Counted from the stretch's first letter, positions 1 to 12,238 are shown. The stretch: 64,000 bases of DNA from Paramarasmius palmivorus (GCA_037176845.1 JAYKXP010000037.1:124001-188000); one strand, 5' to 3'. The notes: generated from the letters alone by a model not told the origin. Numbers and translations are program-made.

Positions 1-1386
1 TGCAGATTTCAACACGGCATTGATGGTTTTCCTCGTGGCCTACATCATCTTTGAAACACCCTCGAATTACATGCTCAAAAAGTTTCGTCCAAGTCGCTGG
101 ATCGCGTTTCTGATGTTGGGATGGGGTGCAATGACACTTTGTTTGGGCACCGTGCATACATTTGCGCAGTTGACGGCTATTAGATTCCTGTTGGGGTGCT
201 TTGAGGTACGAGGGTGGTCATTTTCCAGGGTTGGTTCACTTTCTGATATTCTCTGGAGGCTGGTCTCTTTCCGGGGTTGGTTTACTTCCTAACGTTCTGG
301 TGCGATTCTCGCACTCTTATTCCGGGGTCAGTCACACTGAAACTCTGATTCTAGGTACAAACCCAACGAACGCGCTATACGCGTAGCACTCATTTTAGCT
401 TGTGCTACGCTTGCAGGAGCGTTTGGCGGTGCTATAGCCTATGGTGTCGGGAAAATGAATGGTGTACATGGTTTACAGGCCTGGCGATGGCTATTCCTCA
501 TCGAGGGTGCACCTTCTTGTGCATGCGCGTTCCTCGTATTCTTGTTTTTCCCGGACTATCCCGAAACCGCTCGATGGCTAAGTTCCGCGGAGAAGGACGT
601 CGCAGTGGGAAGGCTGAAGGGTGTCGGGTCTTTGGGACACGATAAGGTGTCATGGGCCGAGGCAAAGGAGACGCTGACGGACTGGAGGCTTTACGCGCAC
701 TACATGGTGTATGTGCTTCTCCCGTTTCCCCTTCAGTCTGCTGACGTTGCCTTGCTGCTTAGATACGTCTGCATTTCGGTCCCATTTTCAAGCATATCGC
801 TTTTCGCTCCAACGATTATCTCTGGGCTCGGCTACAAAGGTCTTGACGCCCAATTGTTCACTGTTCCGCCATACGCAGTCGCGTTTGTCATCACGGTCTT
901 TGTATCATGGCTTAGTGATAAGTATGAAGCGCGTTCTTTGGGATCGAGTGGATCGCTGTTCATTGCGGGGATTTGTTTCATCATTGAAGGCGCATTGGAG
1001 CCAACTGCATTCAGAGCACGTTACGGTGTTCTATGTGTTGCTGTATCATTCTCATTCGCAAGCATACCTCCCCTTCTGTCATGGCTGACGGGCAATTTGA
1101 GAGGTACAGCCGCCGCGACGCTTGCTGTGCCTATGAACGTGTCGTTTGGCGGTGTCGGACAGATCATTGGCGAGTTCCATTTCTGCTTTCCTCTGCTAGC
1201 CTGGGGCTCATGATTGGCGTAGGCGTGTACATTTACAAATCAACGGAATCGCCTGGGTATCCGACGGGCCATTTTACAAACGCGGGGTTCGCGTTGTTTG
1301 GGTCAATGGTGGCTATAGGGTTGAGGGTAATGTATCAAAGATGGAACGCAAGGCTCGGTGTCGAAGAGAGACGGTGGAGATTATAA
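1..1386 (+). CDS. MFS permease, allantoate/nicotinate type (5' partial)
   Basis: This is the C-terminal three quarters of a 12-TM Major Facilitator permease of the anion:cation symporter (Dal5/Tna1-like) group, a plasma-membrane importer of small organic anions. The window opens on an intron acceptor (tgcag, 1-5). Recognisable stretches are VAYIIFETPSNYMLKKFRPSRW, the GLFPGLVYFLTFWYKPNER loop (exon 259-299 joined to 355), AWRWLFLIEG, FFPDYPETARWLS and the C-terminal VYIYKSTESPGYPTGHFTN. Exon 1 ends at 205 (CFE). The last intron (1170-1222) appears to use a GC donor. The stop is at 1386. A near-duplicate of the small exon sits in the intron before it. The family is clear; the substrate is not predictable. 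Confidence 0.85.
210..301 (+). repeat. 46-bp tandem duplication of an exon
   Basis: Positions 210-255 and 256-301 are two diverged copies of one segment (gag-g/c-tggtc ... gttctgg / attctctgg). The second copy supplies the exon at 259-299 coding for GLFPGLVYFLTFW. The first would read GGHFPGLVHFLIFS but lies inside the preceding intron and has no acceptor of its own. Confidence 0.75.
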
Positions 1387-1541
1387 CGTGTCGTTTACCG
1401 CGGATGGAATACCATCGGATCGTCGACACATACATTGCTAAGATATGTTGGCCATGTACAATGCTAAAAGGATAATATATACCAATACAAATACGTATAA
1501 GAAAAACTTTCTAACTTCGTGAATCATACAAAAGCGCACAT

Positions 1542-4272
1542 TCAAGGCTTGGCTTCAGAATTGAACGCTTTCGCTTGAATGTTATACATCTTAAAGTACT
1601 CCCCTTTCTTGATCATCAACTCTGCATGAGTTCCGGATTCGACCAACTTCCCGTCTTTCATACAGCTGTGTGATAATTAGGATGAAGTTATGTTACGTGG
1701 TATTCGCAACTTACATTATCTGATCTGCGTGTTTGGTGAGAGGCCCAAATCGATGCGTGACAAATAGCATAGTTTTTCCAGATCTAGCCGCTCGCAGATT
1801 GTTAAAGAGCTCCATTTCACCCTCAGGGTCTAGCGCAGAGCTAGGCTGTTCAATATCAGTACCTATTAATGTAGGGAATGATATAGAGCGAGGCTCACTT
1901 CGTCTACTGCAACAAATTTGATCCTGTTCGAATTGAATCTCATGAACGTTCTCGCTCTGTAGTTTCGCGTCAACAAAGTACAGAGAAAATTTAGGTTGAC
2001 ACCTACGCAACGAGACGCTGGCGCTCTCCACCTACATAGCCTCTGTCAGCATCTTTTAGGGTATGAGTTGAATGGACACACCTGACACTTCAGCGGCTTT
2101 CTTGAGCTTCTTCGCTTCCTTGGCGAGCGGACTGTCGCCACCCTCGTCGACCAGAGCGGTATACTGAACAGTCGTTGGCTCAAGAACTGTATCGAGCCCA
2201 GATTCCAGTTTCTGGATAATGCCAGCAGCGCCCCCCTGACGTGCTGACTGCATTATCATTTTCCGATTCTTCACCGCTTCAGGGTAACCCAGTCCTATAT
2301 TCTCTGCGATGGAGAGTGGGAACAAGTGGTGCTCCTGAGTCAGTGTAGCGGTAGCCTGTCGCAAGTCGGCAGTCTTGTAATGCTTGATATCCTCTCCATC
2401 AATGAGAACTTGGCCTAAAGAGGCATCGTACATCCTAGTGAGGATATTCACGAAAGTAGACTTTCCTAAAACAGTATGTTCAGCAGGCCCTCTCAAAATT
2501 GGGAAACAGAAGATACCAGAGCCGTTTGCACCAACAACGACCACGAGTTGACCGGGGGCGATGCTGAATGAAACGTTATCTAAGGCCTTTTTGTCGGATT
2601 TACTTCCAGGGTACGAGAAAGAGACATCTCTAAACCATACATTTGTCAATAATCCTGCGATAACAACGGAAGACCCTCACCTCAGTTCGAATGACATGCC
2701 TTTCAGGGGCTTCTTCTCGTTTGGGTAGGGGAGATCTCCATCTTCAATAACTTTTGACAGCTTCTGCGTATCGTATAGCTGCTGCAGGTCGCTGATATGT
2801 CGACGCAAATGATCCAACTCCCAATAAATATAATAGAAACAGTGTCGGAGCAACGTGGTGGATTGCTGAAGGCTGGCTATCGTCGTCAGGCTCATCTGGG
2901 ATGGCCGCAGTAATACCAGTATAGCGAAGTACATCTATATCGTGATCAATGATTGCAACGAATGCAAGTGCTAGCGCTCACCACAGGAAAGTCACCAGAC
3001 ACTTCTGTCAATGCATCCACGGCAAATGAACCCTTATGATCTCGGTATTGATTCTCGGGGTGATCCACTGAGGTATTTCCCAAAGCAATGCGCGCTTTAC
3101 GAAACTCTGTAGCTGCCGGTCAACGCAGTAATATAATGACGGAACGATGGCACAAACCACTCGAAATGTACTGGACCAAGTTCCCACTGATAACATCATG
3201 TCGATATTTCTTCTCAGTAAGCGCTTGAAGAGCACGCATTCGGAGGTAGTTCTGATTGGTGGCCTCCACAACACGAGCTAAATAAATTGCCTATCAGCCT
3301 GGGAATGCCTAAGCGAAAATAGTACGCACGGCGAGCCCAAATGTTATTCTGAAAGAATAGAGTCATGATCGGCCGAATCATACAAAGCAGTGCGAAGATC
3401 GCCCCATGGTTTCCTGAACAAGCAATGCTGAAGATGAACCCAACTTGACCGATGAGGGACACCAGCCAAGCAAACGACTCCAACAGCGCCTCAAATGTCG
3501 ACCACGCTGCATCCGATGTGATATGTTCTTGGCTCATATTATCTGTACACGAAGCCATGGTTATGTTTTCCCCGAGACTCATCATGGTGCTCGACATACC
3601 TTGTAGCATAGGGAGATCCATGTTTAACCTAGCTATAGAACAATGAGATCAGGGGATCAAGGCAAGTAACAAGAGGAAGGTGTACCGTTGATGAGGACAT
3701 CATCGTAATGGTGTTTAACAACAGCTTGAAGGCAGGGTCGAATATTGCGACTGCAAGACTGATGTCAAAGGACATCTAGGAGAACTAAGCAATTCAAGGC
3801 ACATACCACCAACGACTCAACGCTGAAGATGCCGCCACACAAAAGGTCCTTAGTGCCAAAGCGTAGGCAAATGTCCTTGTATCGATGGAATGGCTGGTAA
3901 TGCCCGCCTCGATCTACAAGATGATAAGTCACTGAACAGCCGATATCGATCCCAAATACCACGTACCACTTGTAAGATCCGTGTTTCCAACGTCAAGAAG
4001 AAGAGGTTCTGGGTATTCTCCCATAATTTGACTATGATGAGGAGACTGAAAAGCATGGGCTCTAAAGCGACCACTTCACGGACCAGTCGTCCAGCTGTCT
4101 TGCTAGACTTGAGCCACGCGTTCGCCACCTCAGATAGTTGCTTTCCGCTGAGAAATTCTCGGAGGAGAGGACGCCTCTCCAGCAAGATGCGATAAACACC
4201 AAGATGGTGCGCCTCGACGTTGGGTGGAATTGTATCAGGTGGCACTGTTCTCGATTTCGTTGGTTGGCCCAT
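1542..4272 (-). CDS. Half-size ABC transporter (TMD-NBD), paralogue 1
   Basis: Membrane exporter-type ABC protein with N-terminal transmembrane domain and C-terminal ATPase domain, about 14 exons. Exon 1 is 3967-4272 (MGQPTKSRTV). Membrane segments follow in exons down to about 2690. The ATPase domain has Walker A GANGSGKST, split by intron 2466-2516. It also has a Q-loop (TLTQEHHLFPLSIAENIG), Walker B FVAVDE, D-loop SALDPEGE and H-loop LFVTHRFGPLTKHAD. The signature motif reads YVGGERQRL instead of LSGGxxQRL. Intron 1846-1898 separates VDE from PSSALD and is absent from the paralogue at 15901. The C-terminus is FKMYNIQAKAFNSEAKP, stop at 1542. The frame stays open through every splice followed, so the gene looks intact. 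Whether it dimerises with its paralogue and what it exports are unknown. Confidence 0.85.
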
Positions 4273-6279
4273 CGGTGATTACAATGACAGGGATGTTATC
4301 GAAGAGAAGGTGTTATTGTCGCGAGAGCTGAACAGCGACCTTTATACCTCTGTCTCCGAGTCGTTGTCAAGTACAAGGGATGTTCCGTACGATAACAAAG
4401 GTGGCTATGTCATGAAACACGACCTTTCGAGGGTAGTACGACTGGGAAGGTGAGGCTAAAATCGGGGCCTTAAGGTTGACTCCGGTTCCTCAATAAAATG
4501 CAATGATGGGTCCAAGCGTATGCGTTCACTTTATGTATTAAAGTATCCCCGGTTCGTATACCTCGTGTGTGCCAGAGCCAGGAGACGGACCTCAAAGCCT
4601 GACAGACGGAGCAATGATGGTCATCCTAGATTCATCTGCATAAGCTGGTAAAATTCAGAATTCAATCAGTGACAATCCCAAATGATGAAAGGGGCTCCAA
4701 ACATCGACTGATTGCTCCGACGTCGGAGAAATGACATCCACGTATTTTTCAGTGCGAATTACGGACGGGTGGCGTACGCATGTCTTCGTTCGAGGGCAAA
4801 CAGCAATTAGTAGACAGCGCACTGCAAAGAACTTATTCAAAAGACTATGTCAGCAAGAAACCCAAAGTGATAATACCTAAAACAACACACCTATGAAACG
4901 TCCACTTGAACTTTCCCCTTGCTGCTAGTACGCGTTCAGTCGCGTGCCCCTATTCTAGTGCTGATTTCATTCTTCGAGAAATTGAGCTTAACCAAGCATA
5001 AGTGCTGAGTTGAATTCTTCCGCAGAGTGTGGGTACAATGCCGCTGTAACGTGTTCTACAACCAGCGTTACAATCAACAAGTAGTTCACCGCTTCATCGA
5101 GTATCCTACGTAGGCATACCTTCCGACATTGCTTCTCGCAACCTTGACGACCAAATCATTGAAAGTAGGCCTTCAGGAACTTAGAATATTCCTCCAATAT
5201 TTCAGTAACGATGACCCAAGATCTACAAAAAAAATACTTACCTAGAATGAGATTCTTCAGAGAAGAGACCCCTAGTGAGTCCGGGGATCATGTTTCCGGG
5301 GCATTTCGAAGTGACATGGTGAAAACGTTGCGAAGACGAGGCGAAGGGAATAGCTAGCAGAGGACAAAATTAGAGCGTGAGATTTTGCCTATCCTTGCTA
5401 TGTCACGGTCACATCATTGACGTCACGTCACGTTTTCATCTTTTCTTGCGCCCACAACCACCCACATCCCTCTTGTAATATCAAGGGATCGTCAAGTCGA
5501 ACGAGCTAATCTGCTATCAGAAACACTCCATACAAGTACATTGATCAAGTTTGTTTCAGTCTCTGCATTACGGTGACGATTCGAAACAGTTGAGCACCAG
5601 CGGCCTCCTTAGCAATCTGGATCCTGAGTACTAATTCTACCCGGAACAGGTGTCATATATAATATAAGTAACTACTCTAGTAGAGCTACTCAGAAGAGTG
5701 AGAATCACTAATCAGAATCTCTATTGATGACTAACCCTACAGCTTGTACAAACGAGGTGCACCATCTACAATGCACATATGCATAAGTAGAGTGAAGCAG
5801 CTTCCTTTGCAATTGTTCCTGGTTCGAGCAATTCTTTCTTTTGAGTTCGGACCTTAGGTAAGTTCATCCTTGTGCTTTTCCCGAGGAAGCTCCTGGAAAA
5901 TCTCGTCCTAATCGGACTGGCAGACCTATAGGGAGCCTCCGAATCGGTTACTGGTCAAGCTAAATCGACTTTGCTTCTCTTCTCACAGAACGGATAGAGA
6001 TACTTGTATCCGGGCTCGACTCAATTGAATTGGTACGATTGGACCAGATCTTTATCAACGCGGTCATCCCATCTGATGTACTTGCCCCACACACAGCATT
6101 TTGCGCGAAGCCGACCCTACGTATACGATGCCGGTGTAATCAAGCGATGACTAGCTCTACGGAAGCTCGGTTATTCACCAGCAGTCACTACTCGGAGGTG
6201 ATCCGACCAGTCACATATAATATACGGTTCTTTGGACTGACCAAAGTATACTCCTCTGCCTGTAGCAGTCTTATCATTC
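4273..6279. other. Gene-free stretch between ABC and P450 genes
   Basis: About 2 kb separating divergent genes, so it should hold both promoters. Short open frames here have no family resemblance and no convincing splice pattern. No tRNA or repeat seen. Confidence 0.5.
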
Positions 6280-8258
6280 ATGATAGAACATCTCGACTAC
6301 TACGTTGCAGCCGTAGCGATAACGCTCGCCGCACTACTCTATAGCACTCGACGACGTTCAAATTCCCCTCTCCCGCCGGGACCTCCTGGTCATTGGTTGA
6401 TCGGCAACGTCCTCCAGTTTCCGGCGCATCTCCCGTGGTTACAATTTGCTTCGTGGTCGAAGCAATATGGTATTTGAATATCAAATTATCTCCAAAGGCA
6501 CCGCTGATACGCCTGGCGACTCACAGGGAGCATCATCCGGCTCAAGTTGGTCAACCAGAATTTTATTGTTCTCAACAGCAGCAAGGCAGTGCTTGATCTT
6601 TTCGAAACGCGCTCCACCATCTATTCTGACCGACCCCGATCCTACCTCGCCGATGATATAATCGGACACGATACAGTCGTATTTAGAACTGGCTATGAAC
6701 ATCCTCGTTTCAAAACCTACAGGCGAATGCTACATTCCGGTCTCAGCCCTCGAGCAGTTCATGATTATCAGTCACTTCAAATTCAAGAGAAGAACACGTT
6801 TTTGCTCGGCCTACTCAATACACCCGAGAATTTCCGGGCTCATATTCGAAGGTACGGATAGAACAGTGTATTTATCTGCTATGTCTTCTGATGGCCTACC
6901 GCAGGAACGCTGGTGCCGTCATCATGAAGGTAGCCTACGGATACGAGGTTACTACGGATGATGACTTCTTCGTGAAACTCGTCGAACAGTCATTCCGGGT
7001 CATCGAGGATACATTTTCTAGCCCTTACATGATAGACTTCTTCCCGATACGTCGGTATTTCTTCTCGTTTTCGTTAACAACCCCCTGACAACTCATTGCA
7101 GTCCGATACGTGCCATCTTGGGTTCCCCTCTTCCACCACTGGCAGGCGGCGAAGCTTGTGAAGGAACACGAAGTCGAACACATTCCGTTCGCCTGGACAA
7201 AGAAGTCCATTGTCAGTTATTACATTGGCCGAAGACGCTCGATTACTGACGCCAGAGACGTAGGACTCGGGCAACTATATCGATTCTTTCGCCTCCCGAT
7301 TCTTGCATCCCGAAAGCGGACCGGCACCAAACGAAGAAGAAGAGGACACCCTCAAGATGGTCTGCCAGGCACTGTATATCGGAGGTGCTGATACAGTATG
7401 TACTCACGACCATGCCTTGTTTCTCGAGTCTCATATCCCGTCAAGACTGTTGCCGCTTTGACTTCATTCTTTTATCTCATGGAGACCCATCCTGAAATTC
7501 AACGACGCGCTCAGGCCGAAGTCGACTCGGTTACCGGAGGGAACAGGTTGCCAACCCCTGACGACGAGAAGAGCATGCCCTTTATTACTGCAATGATCAA
7601 GGAAATTATCCGCTGGGCACCCGTCGGTGAGTAACACCGCTATCTCCGTTGTGTGTGCACTCACGAGTGCGTACCCGTAGCGCCTCTCGGTAAGTAACAC
7701 CACGTGTCTCCGCTTCATGTGCACTAATAAATGATCTTTAATAGGTTTGCCTCACAGGTCCATGCAAGATGACATCTACGATGGTTACCTGATCCCGAAA
7801 GGTACTACTATCATGGCTAACATTTGGTAAGCTCATCTACTCTAGACTCGTATCGGTCCTTCGTGACTGACGCTGATACCTGTAGGGCCATTACTCACGA
7901 TTCAGAAGTTTATCCTGACCCAAACATCTTCGATCCTAACCGTCACTTGGGAGACAAGCCTCAGACTGATCCTTACAAATTTGTGTTCGGATTTGGACGT
8001 CGTATCTGCCCGGGTGCCCATCTTGCTCAACGATCCTTGTTCTTAAATATCTCAAACGTTCTGGCGACTTACAACCTAGAGATGGAACGCGATAAAGCTG
8101 GGATGCCCATCAAACCCCAGGCCGAGTTCTCTAGTGGTGTCACTTCGTACGTTTTTCCCTTTATGAAGGAACCCGTCCCTGATTTTCCACACAAGCCACT
8201 TGAAACCATTCCCTTGCAAGATGGTCGTTCGGGCTCCTCATCTGCTTCCCACTCCTGA
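6280..8258 (+). CDS. Cytochrome P450, tandem copy 1
   Basis: Microsomal haem monooxygenase of the large basidiomycete group often labelled O-methylsterigmatocystin oxidoreductase-like. Exons are 6280-6469, 6527-6851, 6905-7050, 7102-7211, 7264-7395, 7446-7626, 7681-7689, 7745-7826 and 7886-8258. They total 1548 nt, giving 515 residues in an unbroken frame. An N-terminal anchor (YYVAAVAITLAALLY) is followed by the Pro hinge PLPPGPPG. The I-helix is GGADTT (297-302), K-helix ExxR is EIIR (354-357) and the haem loop is FGFGRRICPG with Cys433. Exon 7 is only 9 nt (APL), needed to make RWAPVAPLGLPHRS. The start is fixed by the anchor. The substrate is unknown. It is a head-to-tail duplicate of the gene at 9060. 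Confidence 0.95.
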
Positions 8259-9059
8259 GAGCATGCAATAGCGTGATACGATACAAACCACTTTGTTCAT
8301 TTGTTTCTGTATAGTATACGGATTATTCTATTGAGGAAACCACAGACACTCTAGGGTTCCCGAGGAATCACGCCCAAAATGCGATTTGGGTTCCATTCTA
8401 GGCTGGGTCACCGGCGCGCGCTCTGTGAATCCTTGAGCGTCTGTAAACGTCCGACCATGGATTACACTTTGTTCTGGGAAACTGGGACCTGAAGACTTCA
8501 GTTTGTCGTTTGTGCCTTCAACTTAGCTTTCACGGTACTTGAGATGTACTACTTGGTTTTACATATGTCAAGGATGAGATCTGAGAACTGGACCATATGC
8601 TTCATCCATGAAACATCCGGCGGAGAGGTGCCGATGAACATGAAGATTCAAGACGCCACGCGCTGCCAGAGTGGTGTCAAAGGCCGTGGCCGGTCATCTC
8701 CCTGGCCGAGAAACTAGGTTACTACTACTCAATAGAACAATCCCTTTCGACGAAGATCAGTATCTCAGTCTACAATCTCGAAAATTGGACCGATGGCTCA
8801 CGGGCGGTTACTGGAAGCGCCGGGAATTAGGTTCCCGGCAACTCCCAGCACCTGCCAGTGCGTGTGAAAAATAATTTCTGACACTTTTGACATCTCACAG
8901 GCACTTTGACACCTCTTACTTATGATCCCCATTACGCAACATTTTACTATGCTGACTCGGAATGCTGTGGTCGCTATTCGGAGGCGCTCCGGTTCTTTGC
9001 ACCTAGTACTTATACCAGAGTATATTACTCTGCTGGTAGCAATCTCAGGCTCACCATAC
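8259..9059. other. Spacer between the tandem P450 genes
   Basis: 800 bp holding the terminator of copy 1 and promoter of copy 2. A plus-strand frame runs upstream of 9060 without a stop, but it has no homology to copy 1, so it is read as untranslated leader. Nothing else is seen. Confidence 0.5.
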
Positions 9060-11077
9060 ATGATACAGCTTCTCAGTGACCACTACTACATTACAGCGGT
9101 AGCGATCTCGGTCGCTGCACTACTCTATGGCACTTGTCGACGTTCCAGCATCCCTCTTCTACCGGGACCTCCTGGACGTTGGTTGATTGGCAACATTCTC
9201 CAGTTTCCAGCCCATCTCCCATGGTTACAATTTGCTTCATGGTCAAGGCAATACGGTGAGTCAGTAACAAATAGTAACAGAGACGCTGCTCTTACACCTC
9301 TCACAGGGAGCATCATCCGGCTCAAGTTGGTCAACCAGAATTTCATCGTTCTCAACAGTAGCAAGGCAGTGCTTGATCTCTTTGAAACGCGCTCCAACAT
9401 CTATTCTGACCGGCCTCAACTATACCTTGCCAACAATATAATGGGACTCGATACAGTCGTCTTCAATACTAGCTACGAGCACCCGCGTTTCAAGACCTAT
9501 AGACGAATGCTGCATTCTGGACTCAGCCCTCGAGCAGTTCGTGACTACCAGTCCCTCCAGATTCAAGAGAAGAATACGTTCTTGCTCGGCCTGCTCAACG
9601 CGCCTGAGAGCTTCCGGGCTCATATTCGCAGGTGCAGATTGAATACATTCATTTGCTGTGTCCTCTGATGGCCTACCGCAGGAACGCTGGTGCCGTCATC
9701 ATGAAGGTAGCCTATGGATATGAGGTTACTACGGATGATGATTTCTTCGTGAAGCTTGCAGAGCGATCATTCCAAATCACCGAGGAAATATTCTCAAGCC
9801 CGTACATGATAGACTTCTTCCCAATACGTCAATATCTCTTGATTAAGTCGATCCAGATAACCACTAACGAATCGCCGCAGTCCGACACGTGCCGCCTTGG
9901 TTTCCTCTTTTCTCTCATTGGCAAGCGGCGAAGCTTGTGATAGAGAACAAGGTCGAACACATTCCATTTGCCTGGACAAAGAAGTCCATTGTCAGTGATC
10001 ATATCATTCAACATAACTCGGCTGCTAACGCCACACAGGACTCAGGTAACTATATCGATTCCTTTGCCTCTCGATTCTTGCAACCTGAAACCGGACCGGC
10101 ACCAAACGAAGAAGAAGAGGACACCCTCAAGATGGTCTGCCAGGCACTGTACATCGGAGGTGCTGATACGGTACGTATTTCGAGCGACCATCCCCTCGTT
10201 TCTCTTGTCTCATCTGCTTTCAAGACTGTTGCCGTTTTGTCCTCGTTTTTCTATCTGATGGAAACACATCCTGAGATTCAACGACGTGCTCAGGCTGAAG
10301 TCGACTCTGTTACTGGAGGCAATCGGCTCCCAATCCCCGATGACGAGAAGAGCATGCCCTTCGTCACTGCAATGATCAAGGATATTTTGCGGTGGGCACC
10401 CGTCGGTAAGTAACGCTACCGCTGCACCTCCCTTGTGCATGCACTAACGAGTGTGCATCCATAGCACCTCTCGGTAAGTAACACTACCTCCGTTGCGTTA
10501 TGTGCACTAACCGGTTAACAGGTATATTGCACAGGTCCATGCAGGATGACATCTACGACGGTTACCTAATTCCTAAAGGCAGCACCATCGCGGCTAACAT
10601 CTGGTAAGCCTATCTATCCTAGGCTCCCTCATCATAATCGATGCGACTTGCTGTAGGGCTATTACCCACGACCCCGACCTCTATCCTAACCCAGACGTCT
10701 TCGATCCTGAGCGTCACCTGGGAGACAACCCACAGACAGACCCTTACAAATTCGTGTTCGGATTCGGACGTCGTATCTGCCCAGGAGCTCATTTCGCTCA
10801 ACGGTCTTTATTCTTGAATATTTCAAACGTTTTGGCCGTCTTTAACCTCGAGATGGAGTGCGATAAAGCTGGAAAGCCCGTCAAGCCTCAGGCCAAGTTT
10901 ACTAATGGTGCTACGTCGTACGTTTCCTGCTTTACCACATTGACCAAAAGAGCTGTCGCTGACTTTTCCGTACTAGCCACTTGGAAATATTCCCATGCAA
11001 GATTATCGTTCGGGCTCCCCATCTTCTCCCCGCTCTTGAGAATATGGAATAAAAATAATATCCACTCTTTCGTGTGA
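9060..11077 (+). CDS. Cytochrome P450, tandem copy 2 (altered ExxR, shifted tail)
   Basis: Paralogue of the P450 at 6280 with all intron positions conserved. Exons are 9060-9255, 9307-9631, 9682-9827, 9881-9990, 10039-10170, 10225-10405, 10465-10473, 10522-10603 and 10657-11077, giving 533 residues. Exons 2-8 have exactly the same lengths as in copy 1, including the 9-nt microexon (10465-10473). The haem loop FGFGRRICPG (Cys435) and I-helix GGADTT are intact. The normally invariant K-helix ExxR reads DILR (356-359), an Asp for Glu change. A one-base insertion near 10968 moves the last ~35 codons into another frame relative to copy 1, after the catalytic core. Start chosen at MIQLLSDHYY because it aligns with copy 1; an in-frame ATG at 8922 is possible. 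Likely expressed, possibly with changed activity. Confidence 0.9.
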
Positions 11078-11162
11078 TATGCATACAATAAACTTCCTAA
11101 TTCATGGACTATAGAATATTACATTTCCAGGGCGCATAGAAACTACTCATACAACGATTGAT

Positions 11163-12238
11163 TTACTTCTTCTCCTTTATAGGGAATTCGTGTCCTGTCG
11201 TGGTCTTGTACTGATGACGAATTGCATCTGCGATCTTGTCGTCCTTCCACTGCTCAAAGTGAGACTCGTCATCCTGCGGGCCTTGCTTCAGAACGTGCTC
11301 TTGAACAAAGTCAATAGCTGAAGCGTGACTTGTGTCAGACAGGATGAGGAAGATTCATGGGTAAACTCGTACCTTTGTCGAGATGGTCTGGAAGGAGAAT
11401 GATCAGAAACACGTCTCGATTCTCATCAATTAACCATTAGAAACACACCTTCGTCCTTCTCCGCCTTCTTCAGCCCAAGAGAAGTGCTGATCTTGTCCGA
11501 CAGACCTTGCTCCTTTGGCGGTTCTTCTTTATGGAAAGAAGAACCAATCTTGTCAAGCAAGCTCTCCTCCTTTGGTGGAACGGGTTCTGGTTGGTGACCT
11601 AACCCAAGTTTATCGAGCAATCCTTCCTTCTTCGCCTCTTCGGTTCGCTTCTCTTCTCCATGAAAGGCGGTATGAATCTTGTCAGTGAGCCCTTCATGCT
11701 TGGCTTGAGGCGGTGGAGGCGGTGGAGTCTTCTCGCCGGTGAAGGCGTCGCCGAGCTTCTCGAATATATTCTTGTGTTCCGGCGGAGGAGGTGGGGGAGG
11801 TTGAGTTACTTCATGGCGATCACTACTCAAGGCATCGCTGATCTTATCGAACAAATGTTCGCGTTTGGGTTCGGGGGGAGGTGGAGTGGGCTGTTCGGCT
11901 GTCTTGTGCTCTCCACCGAACACGCTTGCGGCCTTATCAAAGAGGCTTTCGTGCTTGGGTTCAGGTGGGGGCGGAGGCTGAGCTACAGGCTCCGGTTCGC
12001 CTCCGATAGCGTGGCTGATTTTGTCGAACAGGTTATGATGCTTCGATACGGGTTCTGGAGGAGGTCGAGCGACCTCAGGAGGTGGAGGCGTGGACTTTTC
12101 CCCGCTGAAAGCACTCGATAGTCTGTCGATAAAGTGCTCGTGCTTGGGTTCTGAGGTAGATGGTGCTGACGCTACTGGTGGTGCACCGTCTTTGCCTTTA
12201 TCGTCGAGTTTAAGACCCTTCAGAATTTCCAAGTCCAT
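11163..12238 (-). CDS. Pro-rich repeat protein with FDKI repeats
   Basis: Unrecognised 319-residue protein. Exons are 11449-12238, an internal 15-nt microexon 11373-11387 (coding HLDK) and 11163-11317; the frame closes exactly. After MDLEILKGLKLDDK come about nine degenerate repeats of roughly 25 residues with the core H-x-x-L-F-D-K-I-S-x-A-x-x-G-E, separated by PPPPPEPK linkers. Lys, Glu and Pro dominate, and no signal peptide or membrane segment is visible. The C-terminus (AIDFVQEHVLKQGPQDDES, ending HEFPIKEKK) is a compact non-repetitive domain likely to be the conserved part. The repeats look like short amphipathic helices on Pro spacers, suggesting a cytosolic stress or scaffold protein; this is inference. 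Confidence 0.85.
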
